Assembly: GCA_044841755.1 (NCBI GenBank)
Contig: JAXOFM010000004.1
Coordinates: 1-64,000, forward strand
Length of the DNA: 64,000 bases
DNA from: CAZAPO01 sp044841755
GTDB lineage: Bacteria > Bacteroidota > Bacteroidia > Flavobacteriales > Flavobacteriaceae
Direction: 5' to 3'
The position numbers were made by a program, and so were the translations under genes. Positions 52,494-61,252 of this stretch are shown here, piece by piece. Under the pieces are notes generated by a model that was given only the letters and a program-made list of their open reading frames with translations, searched no databases and was not told where the DNA came from. Position 1 is the stretch's first letter. Each line of letters begins with the position of its first letter.

Positions 52494-53588
52494 ATGAGTA
52501 AGTACAAGATCATATTATCTGGAGGAGGAACAGGAGGACATATTTATCCTGCGATCTCAATTGCAAATGAGTTAAAATCACGTTTTCCAGAAGCTGAGTT
52601 TTTATTTGTTGGCGCCAAGGATAAAATGGAAATGGAAAAAGTTCCGCAAGCTGGATATGATATTGAAGGACTATGGATTTCTGGTATTCAACGAAAACTC
52701 ACTTTAAAAAACCTTTCATTCCCTTTTAAGTTAATTGCTAGTTTATTGAGGTCTAGAAAGATAATTAAGAGTTTTAAACCTGATGTGGCTATTGGTACTG
52801 GAGGATTTGCTAGTGGACCATTATTGCAAGTGGCAATTTCTAAGGGTATTCCAAGCTTGATTCAAGAACAGAATTCGTATCCTGGGATTACCAATAAAAT
52901 ATTGTCAAAGAAAGCTGATAAAATTTGTGTGGCTTATGATGGACTGGATAGATTTTTTCCTAAGAGTAAGCTCATAAAGACGGGGAATCCTGTTAGACAG
53001 GACTTATTGGAAATAACAGATAAGTCAGTAGAGGGAAAAGACTTTTTTAAGTTAAGACATAATAAGAATACGCTTTTAGTTTTAGGAGGTAGTTTGGGTT
53101 CTAAGCGTATTAACGAATTGATTGAATCGAAATTAGAGTTCTTTCAAACCCAAAATGTAGAAATCATTTGGCAATGTGGAAAGCTATATTACAATAAATA
53201 CAAGAACTACAACAATATGGAGCTTGTTCAGGTGCACGCTTTCTTAAACAGAATGGACATGGCTTATGCTGCTGCAGATGTTATTATTTCTAGAGCTGGA
53301 GCAAGTTCGGTTTCAGAGCTGTGTATAGTAGGCAAGCCAGTTATTTTTATTCCTTCCCCAAATGTTGCTGAAGATCATCAAACTAAAAATGCAAATGCAG
53401 TTGTAGAAAAAGGTGGTGCGGTACTAATTCGGGAATCTGATTTGGAGGTTGATTTTGAAAATAAGTTTTCGCAAATCGTAAACTCAAAAGAAAAGCAACA
53501 AGAATTAGGAGATAATATAAAGAAGCTCGCATTAGTGAATGCAACAAAAGATATAGCAGACGAAATAGAGAAATTATTGAGCAAGTAA
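52494..53588 (+). CDS. murG: Lipid II synthase MurG
   Basis: MurG transfers GlcNAc from UDP-GlcNAc to lipid I, giving lipid II, on the inner face of the inner membrane. The 364-residue GT-B enzyme starts with the Gly-rich loop SGGGTGGHIYPA, followed by IGTGGFASGP and IQEQNSYPG. The C-terminal half has the second loop LGGSLGSKRIN, ISRAGASSVSEL and EDHQTKNA, which bind the nucleotide sugar. It follows ftsW with no spacing, and murC starts immediately after it. Confidence 0.96.
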   Translation: MSKYKIILSGGGTGGHIYPAISIANELKSRFPEAEFLFVGAKDKMEMEKVPQAGYDIEGLWISGIQRKLTLKNLSFPFKLIASLLRSRKIIKSFKPDVAIGTGGFASGPLLQVAISKGIPSLIQEQNSYPGITNKILSKKADKICVAYDGLDRFFPKSKLIKTGNPVRQDLLEITDKSVEGKDFFKLRHNKNTLLVLGGSLGSKRINELIESKLEFFQTQNVEIIWQCGKLYYNKYKNYNNMELVQVHAFLNRMDMAYAAADVIISRAGASSVSELCIVGKPVIFIPSPNVAEDHQTKNANAVVEKGGAVLIRESDLEVDFENKFSQIVNSKEKQQELGDNIKKLALVNATKDIADEIEKLLSK

Positions 53589-54941
53589 GTGAATTTAGAG
53601 CAACTAAATAACGTTTATTTTATTGGTATAGGAGGTATTGGTATGAGTGCACTTGCAAGGTATTTTGTAGCCAATAATATAAATGTTGCTGGTTATGATC
53701 GCACTCAAACAGAGATAACGGATGGCTTGGTTGATCTTGGAGTGCAAATTCATTTTGATGATGATATTGATAGAGTAGATGAGAGTTTCTTAAATATAGG
53801 AAACACACTCGTAGTATATACACCAGCAGTACCTAATTCGCATTCAGAATTAACCTATTTCAGAACAAATGGGTTTACTATATTAAAACGTTCTCAGGTT
53901 TTAGGGTTGATTACTCAAAATACTTATTGTTTGGCAGTTGCAGGTACTCATGGTAAGACTACTACCACGAGTATTCTTGGTCATTTACTTAATGAGTGTG
54001 ATGTTGAGGTTACTGCATTTTTAGGAGGTATTTCAGAGAATTACAATTCAAATTTAATACTAAAGGGAACTAAAGTTACGGTTGTGGAAGCTGATGAATT
54101 TGACAGATCATTTTTAACGCTATCACCAGATTTGGCTGGAATCACTTCAATGGATGCTGATCATCTTGATATTTATGAAAATAGAGAGTCTTTAGAGGCT
54201 TCGTTTAGAGAATTTGCTGGTAAGCTTAAACCCAATGGTAAACTGTTCGTAAAAAAGGGTCTTCCTATTCAAGGAATTACTTATGCGGTTGATGAGCACG
54301 CAAATTATTCAGCAAAAAATATAAAAATAGAAAGTGGTAGCTACGTGTTTGATGTGCAAACACCTAGCGCGCTTATTAAAGATATTCAATTTAACCTACC
54401 AGGTAGACATAATCTGTCGAATGCATTAATAGCACTGGCAATGGCTATAGAATTCGGTTGCGCTCCTTATAGCCTTGCCAGAGCGTTAGCATCTTACAAA
54501 GGGGTTAAAAGAAGATTTACATACCAAATAAAGACTGATAATCTAGTTTTTATAGATGATTATGCGCATCATCCAGAAGAAATAAATGCAGTGAATGATG
54601 CTGTGAGAGAGATGTATCCAAACAAGAAAGCGTTGGCTGTATTTCAACCGCATTTATTTAGCAGAACCAAAGATTTTGTAGATGAATTTGCAGAGAGTCT
54701 TTCACGATTTGATGAGATTATTCTATTGGAGATTTATCCAGCTCGAGAACTTCCTGTTGAAGGAGTGAATTCAAGCTGGTTGTTAGATAAAATTTCTAAT
54801 GACAACAAAAAACTGGTTACCAAGGAACAATTGGTTTCAGAAATTAAGGAAAGTGATGCCCAAGTAATACTAACGCTTGGAGCAGGAGATATAGGAGAAG
54901 AAGTAGTAAAAATAAAAGAACAACTGAGTATTGCGAGTTAA
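53589..54941 (+). CDS. murC: UDP-N-acetylmuramate L-alanine ligase
   Basis: MurC adds L-alanine to UDP-MurNAc, the first step of stem-peptide synthesis. The 450-residue protein has the N-terminal nucleotide fold FIGIGGIGMSALA (11-23) and the ATP loop AGTHGKTTTTS near residue 118. MDADHLDIY and DDYAHHPEEI in the later domains are further hallmarks. A GTG at 53589 is the start. The next in-frame ATG lies inside the Gly-rich loop and would destroy it. The last 11 bases overlap ftsQ. Confidence 0.95.
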   Translation: MNLEQLNNVYFIGIGGIGMSALARYFVANNINVAGYDRTQTEITDGLVDLGVQIHFDDDIDRVDESFLNIGNTLVVYTPAVPNSHSELTYFRTNGFTILKRSQVLGLITQNTYCLAVAGTHGKTTTTSILGHLLNECDVEVTAFLGGISENYNSNLILKGTKVTVVEADEFDRSFLTLSPDLAGITSMDADHLDIYENRESLEASFREFAGKLKPNGKLFVKKGLPIQGITYAVDEHANYSAKNIKIESGSYVFDVQTPSALIKDIQFNLPGRHNLSNALIALAMAIEFGCAPYSLARALASYKGVKRRFTYQIKTDNLVFIDDYAHHPEEINAVNDAVREMYPNKKALAVFQPHLFSRTKDFVDEFAESLSRFDEIILLEIYPARELPVEGVNSSWLLDKISNDNKKLVTKEQLVSEIKESDAQVILTLGAGDIGEEVVKIKEQLSIAS

Positions 54942-55650
54942 TTGGAATTACATAAAAGGTTTTTTGTTGATCACTCTTGTGGGCTTCATTTTTGTGTTTT
55001 CATCATTTAGAAATAGTGCGCGAAAAGTTGATAAAATAAGTGTCAATTTTGAAGGGGAAAATAACCTGTTTATTACCGAAGAAGCGGTTAATAAATTGTT
55101 AATACAAAATAAAGAGGCCATTACGAATATGGCTAAAGAAACTTTAGATTTGAATGAGTTAGAGACTGTCCTAAAATCTAATCCAATGATCAAAACAGCG
55201 CAAGTACATCTTACTGTTAATGGGGAAGTTAGAGCAAATGTTGTTCAGCGTAAACCAATAGCAAGAGTTAGTACTAATGCGTCGTTTTATATTGATGATG
55301 AAGGTTCTTTTATGCCTTTGTCTGTTAATCATTCGGCACGAGTACCTTTAGTGACAGGTCATGTTAAGAAAAATAACTTGGATAAGGTGTACACCTTAGC
55401 TAATAAAATTTTTAACGACCAATTTTTAAAGACACATATAGTTGAGATTAAGCAAAACTCTAATGAGACCTTTGTCTTAAAAACTCGCGTTTTAGATTTT
55501 GAAATATTACTTGGTGATATTGAAAATCTAGATAAGAAAATTAGCAACCTAAAAGCCTTTTATCAAAAAGCAAAAAAAGATAAAGTTCTAAACACTTATA
55601 GCAAAGTGAATTTGCAGTTTGATAATCAGGTAGTGTGTACAAAAAAGTAA
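54931..55650 (+). CDS. ftsQ: Cell division protein FtsQ
   Basis: A 239-residue bitopic division protein with an N-terminal membrane helix (about 8-27) and a periplasmic POTRA-like domain starting at VDKISVNFEGENNLFITEEAVNKLL. A beta domain (FYIDDEGSFMPLSVNHSARVPLVTG) follows. FtsQ links early and late divisome proteins through FtsB and FtsL. The start is a TTG at 54931, 11 bases inside murC; the next ATG is far downstream in the POTRA domain. ftsA follows after 3 bases. Confidence 0.92.
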   Translation: MRVNWNYIKGFLLITLVGFIFVFSSFRNSARKVDKISVNFEGENNLFITEEAVNKLLIQNKEAITNMAKETLDLNELETVLKSNPMIKTAQVHLTVNGEVRANVVQRKPIARVSTNASFYIDDEGSFMPLSVNHSARVPLVTGHVKKNNLDKVYTLANKIFNDQFLKTHIVEIKQNSNETFVLKTRVLDFEILLGDIENLDKKISNLKAFYQKAKKDKVLNTYSKVNLQFDNQVVCTKK

Positions 55651-55653
55651 AAA

Positions 55654-56979
55654 ATGGAGCATAACAATATAGCAGTAGGACTTGATATAGGAACCACTAA
55701 AATTGTGGCCATGATTGGTCGTAAAAATGAGTATGGTAAAGTAGAAATACTAGGTATTGGAAAATCTAAGAGTCTTGGTGTGCACAGAGGTGTAGTAAAT
55801 AACATTACACAAACTATCCAGTCAATACAACAAGCTGTTCAAGAAGCTGAAGCGGCCGCCGGACAAAAGATTGATGGTGTTACTGTTGGAATTGCTGGGC
55901 AGCATATTAGAAGCCTTCAGCATAGTGATTATATAACTAGAGCTAATTCCGAAGTGGTTATTGATGAAGATGATATTGATAGGTTAATAAATCAGGTTTA
56001 CAAACTAGTGATGCTTCCTGGTGAAGAAATTATTCATGTACTACCACAGGAATATAAAGTGGACGGACAAGCAGAAATAAAAGAGCCAATTGGGATGTAT
56101 GGTGGGCGTTTAGAAGCCAATTTCCATGTGGTAGTGGGACAAGTTTCATCTATCAGAAATATTGGAAGATGTGTTAAAAGTGCCGGTTTAGAGCTAGAAG
56201 GAATCACGCTAGAGCCTTTAGCTTCGGCAGATGCTGTGCTAAGTCAAGAAGAAAAAGAAGCAGGTGTAGCGTTAATTGATATAGGAGGTGGAACGACAGA
56301 TTTAGCCATATTTAGAGATGGTATCATTCGTCATACTGCGGTAATTCCGTTTGGAGGAAATGTAATTACAGAAGATATTAAAGAAGGCTGCTCGATTATA
56401 GAAAAGCAAGCCGAATTATTAAAGATCAAGTTTGGTTCTGCGTGGCCAGGAGAAAATAAAGACAATGAGATTGTGTCAATCCCTGGACTTCGAGGGAGAG
56501 AGCCAAAAGAGATCACATTAAAAAATCTATCAAAGATTATTCATGCACGAGTAGTTGAGATTGTAGAGCAGGTATATGTTGAAATAAAGAACTATGGTCA
56601 TGAAGAACAAAAAAAGAAACTAATTGCAGGTATTGTTTTAACAGGTGGAGGAAGCCAGTTAAAGCACTTAAAGCAATTGGTTGAATATATAACAGGAATG
56701 GATACCAGAATTGGTTATCCTAATGAGCATCTAGCAGGCGATAGCGATGATGATGTTACAAGTCCATTATTTGCTACAGCAGTTGGATTAGTAATGGATG
56801 GATTAAAAAGACAAGAGAAAAGAAAGTTAGAAGCTGTATCTGAAGCAATAAATGAAGTAGAAGGTGCACATGCCGAAGATCAACAAGAAGAAACCATTGA
56901 ACAACCTAGAAAAGAGCGCAGATCTTTTCTGGAAAAATTAACTGAACGCGTTAAAGATTTTTTAGATAACGCGGAATAG
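55654..56979 (+). CDS. ftsA: Cell division protein FtsA
   Basis: FtsA is an actin-like ATPase that anchors FtsZ filaments to the membrane. The 441-residue protein has GLDIGTTKIVAMIG (phosphate 1), the SHS2-like subdomain VGIAGQHIRS, ALIDIGGGTTDLAIF (phosphate 2) and ILTGGGSQLKHLK (adenosine motif). A C-terminal amphipathic tail, ending in RRSFLEKLTERVKDFLDN, should insert into the membrane. Between the core and this tail is a Glu/Gln-rich linker. ftsZ starts 34 bases later. Confidence 0.96.
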   Translation: MEHNNIAVGLDIGTTKIVAMIGRKNEYGKVEILGIGKSKSLGVHRGVVNNITQTIQSIQQAVQEAEAAAGQKIDGVTVGIAGQHIRSLQHSDYITRANSEVVIDEDDIDRLINQVYKLVMLPGEEIIHVLPQEYKVDGQAEIKEPIGMYGGRLEANFHVVVGQVSSIRNIGRCVKSAGLELEGITLEPLASADAVLSQEEKEAGVALIDIGGGTTDLAIFRDGIIRHTAVIPFGGNVITEDIKEGCSIIEKQAELLKIKFGSAWPGENKDNEIVSIPGLRGREPKEITLKNLSKIIHARVVEIVEQVYVEIKNYGHEEQKKKLIAGIVLTGGGSQLKHLKQLVEYITGMDTRIGYPNEHLAGDSDDDVTSPLFATAVGLVMDGLKRQEKRKLEAVSEAINEVEGAHAEDQQEETIEQPRKERRSFLEKLTERVKDFLDNAE

Positions 56980-57013
56980 AGAACTAAAAACTAAAACCAG
57001 TAAAACTAATTTT

Positions 57014-58918
57014 ATGAACAGCAACAGCGACCTTGGCAACATTACCTTTGATTTACCAAAGAATCAATCCAATGTTATTAAAGTAATTGGAGTTGGTGGT
57101 GGTGGTAGTAATGCCATCAATCACATGTTCCAGCAAGGTATTAAAGGTGTAGACTTTGTAATCTGTAATACAGATGCACAAGCACTTCATAATAGTGGAG
57201 TCCCAAACAAAATACAACTAGGTGTAAGTTTAACCGAAGGATTAGGAGCAGGAGCCAATCCAGATGTTGGAGAGCAAGCAGCTTTAGAAAGTTTGGAGGA
57301 TATAAGAAATATGTTAGACACCAATACAAAAATGGTGTTTATTACCGCAGGAATGGGTGGAGGAACTGGTACTGGTGCAGCTCCTATCATTGCTAAAATG
57401 GCTAAAGAGATGGAAATACTTACCGTTGGTATTGTAACTATTCCGTTTCAGTTTGAAGGTAAATTAAGAAATGAACAAGCCCAAAAAGGAATTGAAAAAT
57501 TAAGAAGTCATGTAGACTCTCTAATTGTTATCAATAATAACAAGCTAAGAGAAGTTTATGGAAACCTAGGATTTAAAGCTGGTTTCTCAAAAGCAGATGA
57601 AGTGCTTTCTACAGCTTCAAGAGGAATAGCCGAAGTAATTACACACCACTATACACAAAACATTGACTTACGTGATGCTAAAACTGTGTTAAGTAATAGT
57701 GGAACTGCAATTATGGGATCGTCTTCTGCAGCTGGACCAAACCGTGCGCAAGATGCTATCATGAAAGCCCTTGATTCTCCATTGTTGAATGATAATAAAA
57801 TTACTGGTGCTAAAAACGTATTGTTGCTTATCGTTTCTGGTTCACAAGAAATTACTATTGATGAAATTGGAGAGATTAATGATCATATTCAGGCAGAAGC
57901 TGGTTATGGAGCCAATATAATTATGGGTGTTGGTGAAGATGATGCTTTAGAAGAAGCTATTTCTGTAACGATTATTGCTACAGGCTTTAACTTAGAGCAG
58001 CAGAATGAAATTTCTAATACAGAAGCTAAAAAAGTAGTTCATTCTTTAGAAGATGAGCAGCAAGAGCTAGCAACCGAAAAAGAGCCAGCAATTATTACTC
58101 CGGATATAATTTTAGAAAAAGAAGAAAAGGTAGTTCATACACTTATGGATGAAGAAGAGGAAGAAGAAGATTTTACTCCAGAAATGGATTTAATCTCAAC
58201 TACTGAAGTAATTAAGAATATAAACGTAGTTTATGATGAAGTGTTGGCTAATGTTCAGGAAACTGAGTTTATCATCAATGAGGTGATTAAGGAAGAGACG
58301 ATTGAAGAGTCTCCTGTTGAAGAACAAACAATGTTAACTTTTGACCTTCCTTTATCCTCAACTCCAATTGAAGAAGAAAAACCTATTGAAGAACAAAAGA
58401 TAATGTTTGAGCTTAATGAAGAAGAAGTTAAAGATATTTCAGTTAACGATTATATAGAATTAATAACTGTTACTGAAGCTAATGAAACAGGTGAAACAAG
58501 ATATGCTCTTGACGATTATATAGTACTTGAGTCTTCAGGAAATGAACAGGAAAAAGAACAAGAAGTTACATTTGAAGTTGAAGAAGATATTGTTTTTGAA
58601 AAGAAAGTAATTCAAGAAGAAGAGGCTGTAGAAGAATCAGCGGAAGAGTTAGATCCTATTAATAGTCCTATAGCTGAATTACTTAAAGAAAGAGCAGATG
58701 AGCGCAGAAGAAAAATGAAGGAGTTTAACTATAAATTCAACAATGCTAAGATTGATGATATAGAAAAAGAACCTGCTTATAAAAGGCAAGGAGTAAATCT
58801 TGAAGAAGTACAGCATTCGTCAGAGAATAATGCTTCGAGAATGTCTGTTGGACTTGATGATAATGACGATATACAATTAAGAAGCAACAACTCGTTTTTA
58901 CACGATAATGTAGACTAA
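57014..58918 (+). CDS. ftsZ: Cell division GTPase FtsZ with long acidic C-terminal tail
   Basis: FtsZ polymerises at midcell with GTP and organises division. The 634-residue protein has a normal GTPase and activation core (about 1-325), with GVGGGGSNAIN and the tubulin signature GGGTGTGAAP near residues 114-123. It is followed by a tail of about 300 residues that is very rich in Glu, Asp and Lys. The tail contains a partial repeat (VVHSLEDE and VVHTLMDE) and ends in DDIQLRSNNSFLHDNVD, the likely binding peptide for FtsA and other partners. Long tails are typical of flavobacterial FtsZ. It is the last gene of the dcw cluster. Confidence 0.96.
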   Translation: MNSNSDLGNITFDLPKNQSNVIKVIGVGGGGSNAINHMFQQGIKGVDFVICNTDAQALHNSGVPNKIQLGVSLTEGLGAGANPDVGEQAALESLEDIRNMLDTNTKMVFITAGMGGGTGTGAAPIIAKMAKEMEILTVGIVTIPFQFEGKLRNEQAQKGIEKLRSHVDSLIVINNNKLREVYGNLGFKAGFSKADEVLSTASRGIAEVITHHYTQNIDLRDAKTVLSNSGTAIMGSSSAAGPNRAQDAIMKALDSPLLNDNKITGAKNVLLLIVSGSQEITIDEIGEINDHIQAEAGYGANIIMGVGEDDALEEAISVTIIATGFNLEQQNEISNTEAKKVVHSLEDEQQELATEKEPAIITPDIILEKEEKVVHTLMDEEEEEEDFTPEMDLISTTEVIKNINVVYDEVLANVQETEFIINEVIKEETIEESPVEEQTMLTFDLPLSSTPIEEEKPIEEQKIMFELNEEEVKDISVNDYIELITVTEANETGETRYALDDYIVLESSGNEQEKEQEVTFEVEEDIVFEKKVIQEEEAVEESAEELDPINSPIAELLKERADERRRKMKEFNYKFNNAKIDDIEKEPAYKRQGVNLEEVQHSSENNASRMSVGLDDNDDIQLRSNNSFLHDNVD

Positions 58919-58950
58919 GTTAATAGCACCGTCGTTTTGACATTTTGGTT

Positions 58951-58989
58951 TAACCCGAAAGACAATTTTGTGTTTTTCGGGTTTTTTTA
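58951..58989 (+). terminator. Terminator of the dcw cluster
   Basis: AACCCGAAA (58952-58960) pairs with TTTCGGGTT (58975-58983), followed by a T run. It closes the 15-kb cluster. Confidence 0.92.
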
Positions 58990-59013
58990 TTATGATTATT
59001 TGTGATTCATTTG

Positions 59014-59042
59014 TTTGAGCAGAAATCAATTTTTTATCTTCG
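59014..59042 (+). promoter_or_regulatory. Probable promoter of the YqeY-like gene
   Basis: TTTG (59014-59017) and TATCTTCG (59035-59042) approximate the -33/-7 promoter with a 17-base spacer and one mismatch in the -7 element. The start codon is 24 bases downstream. Confidence 0.5.
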
Positions 59043-59066
59043 CAATTCATATTAAATCATTAAGAA

Positions 59067-59519
59067 ATGAGCTTACAAAAAAAGGTAATGACAGCAATGA
59101 AAGATGCTATGAAGTCTAAAGATCAAACAGCTTTAACAGCTTTGAGAGCGGTGAAATCAGCAATATTATTGGTGCAGACAGAGAGCGGAGCATCAGGTGA
59201 GCTTTCAGAAGAGCAAGAAATGAAGTTATTGCAAAAGCAAGTAAAACAACGTAAGGACAGTGCAGCTATTTTTGTTGAGCAAGGGCGTGAAGATCTTGCC
59301 GCTCCAGAATTAGCAGAAGCAGCTGTTATTGAGCAGTTTTTACCTGAAGCATTAAGTGAAGAAGAGGTTGAGAAAGCAGTTGCTGCAGTTATTGAGCAAA
59401 CTGGAGCTAGTGGAATGAAAGATATGGGTAAAGTAATGGGAATGGTTACAAAGCAGTTAGCTGGACAAGCAGACGGAAAGACCATTTCAACTATTGTTAA
59501 GTCAAAATTAATGTCTTAA
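59067..59519 (+). CDS. GatB/YqeY domain protein
   Basis: A 150-residue soluble protein of the YqeY family, related to the C-terminal tRNA-contacting domain of the amidotransferase subunit GatB. The pattern LRAVKSAIL, QVKQRKDSAAIF, EAAVIEQFLPEALSEEEVEKAV and GASGMKDMGKVMGMV is characteristic, and the length is normal. The function of the free-standing protein is not established; a role with tRNA is inferred from the GatB similarity. The gene ends 7 bases before tRNA-Arg, so the two are very likely in one transcript. Confidence 0.93.
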   Translation: MSLQKKVMTAMKDAMKSKDQTALTALRAVKSAILLVQTESGASGELSEEQEMKLLQKQVKQRKDSAAIFVEQGREDLAAPELAEAAVIEQFLPEALSEEEVEKAVAAVIEQTGASGMKDMGKVMGMVTKQLAGQADGKTISTIVKSKLMS

Positions 59520-59526
59520 ACTATTT

Positions 59527-59600
59527 GGCCACGTAGCTCAGCTGAATAGAGCACTGGATTTCGGCTCCAGCGGTCGGGGGTTTGAATCCCTCCGTGGTCA
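59527..59600 (+). tRNA. tRNA-Arg (UCG)
   Basis: A complete cloverleaf: acceptor GGCCACG with CGTGGTC (one G-U pair), D arm GCTC...GAGC, anticodon stem CTGGA/TCCAG with loop TTTCGGC (anticodon TCG, reading CGA), and T arm GGTTTGAATCC-like. The discriminator is A and no CCA is encoded. It lies 7 bases behind the YqeY-like gene and has no room for its own promoter in between. Confidence 0.96.
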
Positions 59601-59607
59601 CTATGTG

Positions 59608-59651
59608 AGCTCTAATATATTGTTTTTCAATTTATTAGAGTTTATTTTTTT
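59608..59651 (+). terminator. Terminator behind tRNA-Arg
   Basis: CTCTAATA (59610-59617) pairs with TATTAGAG (59633-59640) around an AT-rich loop, followed by a T-rich tract. Confidence 0.8.
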
Positions 59652-59824
59652 AAATGTGACTATTTGTGACGATCATTTAACTTAAATCAAGATAAAAATT
59701 TTGATTTTTTAAAAATAGTACGAATACCTTTTCTGTAAGGAAGAAAGATATCACGAGTGAGTGGTTGAACTTGTTTCTTAATTGGATAAAGGTTAATGAT
59801 TTATAAATAATTGATTTTTCTTTT

Positions 59825-60649
59825 GTGAAAGAGTCTTTTTTAAATATTGCAATTAGAGCAGCCTTTGAAGCTGGAAGCGAAATCATGAAAATTTATGAGA
59901 ACAGTTTTCAAGTTAATTATAAAGATGATAAATCCCCCTTAACTAAAGCAGATGTCAATGCAAATAATGTAATTCTTTCATACTTGGAAAAAACCAATAT
60001 TCCTGTTATAAGCGAAGAAACTAAACAACTGGATTATGATATTAGAAAAACTTGGGATAGTTGTTGGATAGTAGACCCACTAGATGGTACTAAAGAGTTT
60101 ATTAAAAAAAATGATGAGTTTACGGTTAACATTGCATTTGTAGAGAAAGGAGATGTTTCATTTAGTGTTATTTATGCACCAGCATTAAATCTGTTATATT
60201 ATACAGACAGTAATAAAAAAAACGCCTATAAATTGCCTTTGAAATCAATTGAAAATTTTGAGTCTAAACTTTTCAGAGATACTAATAAGATTAGCCCGAA
60301 TGTTCCTCAAAATTCGTTAGTAAGAGTTGTAGGTAGTAGATCTCATATGAATGAAGAAACTAATAATTTTATCAATGATTTAAAAGGAAAATATGATACT
60401 GTAGAGTTTTTGTCGATAGGGAGTTCTCTAAAATTCTGTATGATAGCAGAAGGTGAAGCAGATATTTATCCTAGGTTTGCCCCAACAATGGAGTGGGATA
60501 CTGCAGCTGGACAAGCTATATGTGAAGCGGTTGGCTTAAGAGTTACAGATTTAAGCTCCAAAGTAAATATGATTTATAATAGGGAAAACCTTAGGAATAA
60601 TTATTTTGTGGTATCATTGAATAACCAATCATTATTAATGGGAAATTGA
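59825..60649 (+). CDS. cysQ: 3'(2'),5'-bisphosphate nucleotidase CysQ
   Basis: CysQ removes the 3' phosphate from PAP (and PAPS), relieving product inhibition after sulfotransfer. The 274-residue inositol-monophosphatase-family protein has the metal motif EETKQLDYD, WIVDPLDGTKEFIKKNDEFTVNI, and EWDTAAGQAI near the C-terminus. The start is GTG at 59825; the next ATG (MKIYEN) would remove the first helix. It heads cysQ-cysC-cysD-cysN, with 6 bases to cysC. The bases between the tRNA terminator and this gene show no clear promoter. Confidence 0.94.
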   Translation: MKESFLNIAIRAAFEAGSEIMKIYENSFQVNYKDDKSPLTKADVNANNVILSYLEKTNIPVISEETKQLDYDIRKTWDSCWIVDPLDGTKEFIKKNDEFTVNIAFVEKGDVSFSVIYAPALNLLYYTDSNKKNAYKLPLKSIENFESKLFRDTNKISPNVPQNSLVRVVGSRSHMNEETNNFINDLKGKYDTVEFLSIGSSLKFCMIAEGEADIYPRFAPTMEWDTAAGQAICEAVGLRVTDLSSKVNMIYNRENLRNNYFVVSLNNQSLLMGN

Positions 60650-60655
60650 TAAAGG

Positions 60656-61252
60656 ATGTCCAAAAACATTATAGATTTTCAATATAAAATAACATGTAAG
60701 CAAAGAAGAAAGATGAATAATCATAGTTCTTTTTTGGTGTTTTTTACTGGACTGTCTGGTGCTGGTAAATCGACCATTGCAAATGGAGTTGAAGAGCGTT
60801 TATTCCAAAAAAATATTCGCAGTTATGTTCTTGATGGAGATAATATAAGAAAAGGTATAAATAAGAATTTAGGATTTTCACCAGAAGATCGGTCAGAAAA
60901 TAATAGACGAATAGGTGAAATATCAAAACTCTTTATTGATGCTGGAGTTGTTGTTTTAGCTGCTTTTGTTGCACCATATAAGAAGGATAGAGAATTTATA
61001 AAGCAAACTGTAGGTTACAACAACTTTATAGAGGTTTATATGGGGACAAGTCTAAAAGAATGCGAACGAAGAGATGTAAAAGGGTTATATAAAAAAGCGA
61101 GAGCCGGGGAGATAAATAATTTTACAGGAGTTTCAGCTCCTTACGAAGTTCCTGAGAAGCCAGATTTAGAGCTGAATGAGTCGCATTCAATTGAGAAATC
61201 TATAAGTTTAGTTTTAGATAAAATACAATCCAAATTAAAACTTAAAGGTTAA
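60656..61252 (+). CDS. cysC: Adenylylsulfate kinase CysC
   Basis: CysC phosphorylates adenylylsulfate (APS) at the 3' position to PAPS, the donor for sulfotransferases and for PAPS reduction. The 198-residue protein has the P-loop GLSGAGKST (32-40), LDGDNIRKGINKNLGFSPEDRSENNRRI and VYMGTSLKECERRDVKGLYKKARAG, the family's characteristic segments. The start at 60656 gives about 20 residues before homology, which is normal for stand-alone CysC. The stop codon overlaps the cysD start by one base. Confidence 0.95.
   Translation: MSKNIIDFQYKITCKQRRKMNNHSSFLVFFTGLSGAGKSTIANGVEERLFQKNIRSYVLDGDNIRKGINKNLGFSPEDRSENNRRIGEISKLFIDAGVVVLAAFVAPYKKDREFIKQTVGYNNFIEVYMGTSLKECERRDVKGLYKKARAGEINNFTGVSAPYEVPEKPDLELNESHSIEKSISLVLDKIQSKLKLKG

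Noticed and set aside
59123..59485. Open frame of 120 codons on the minus strand inside the YqeY-like gene
   Set aside because: It is a shadow of the real gene: Ser/Ala/Cys-rich with no domain pattern. The plus-strand gene is a clear family member.
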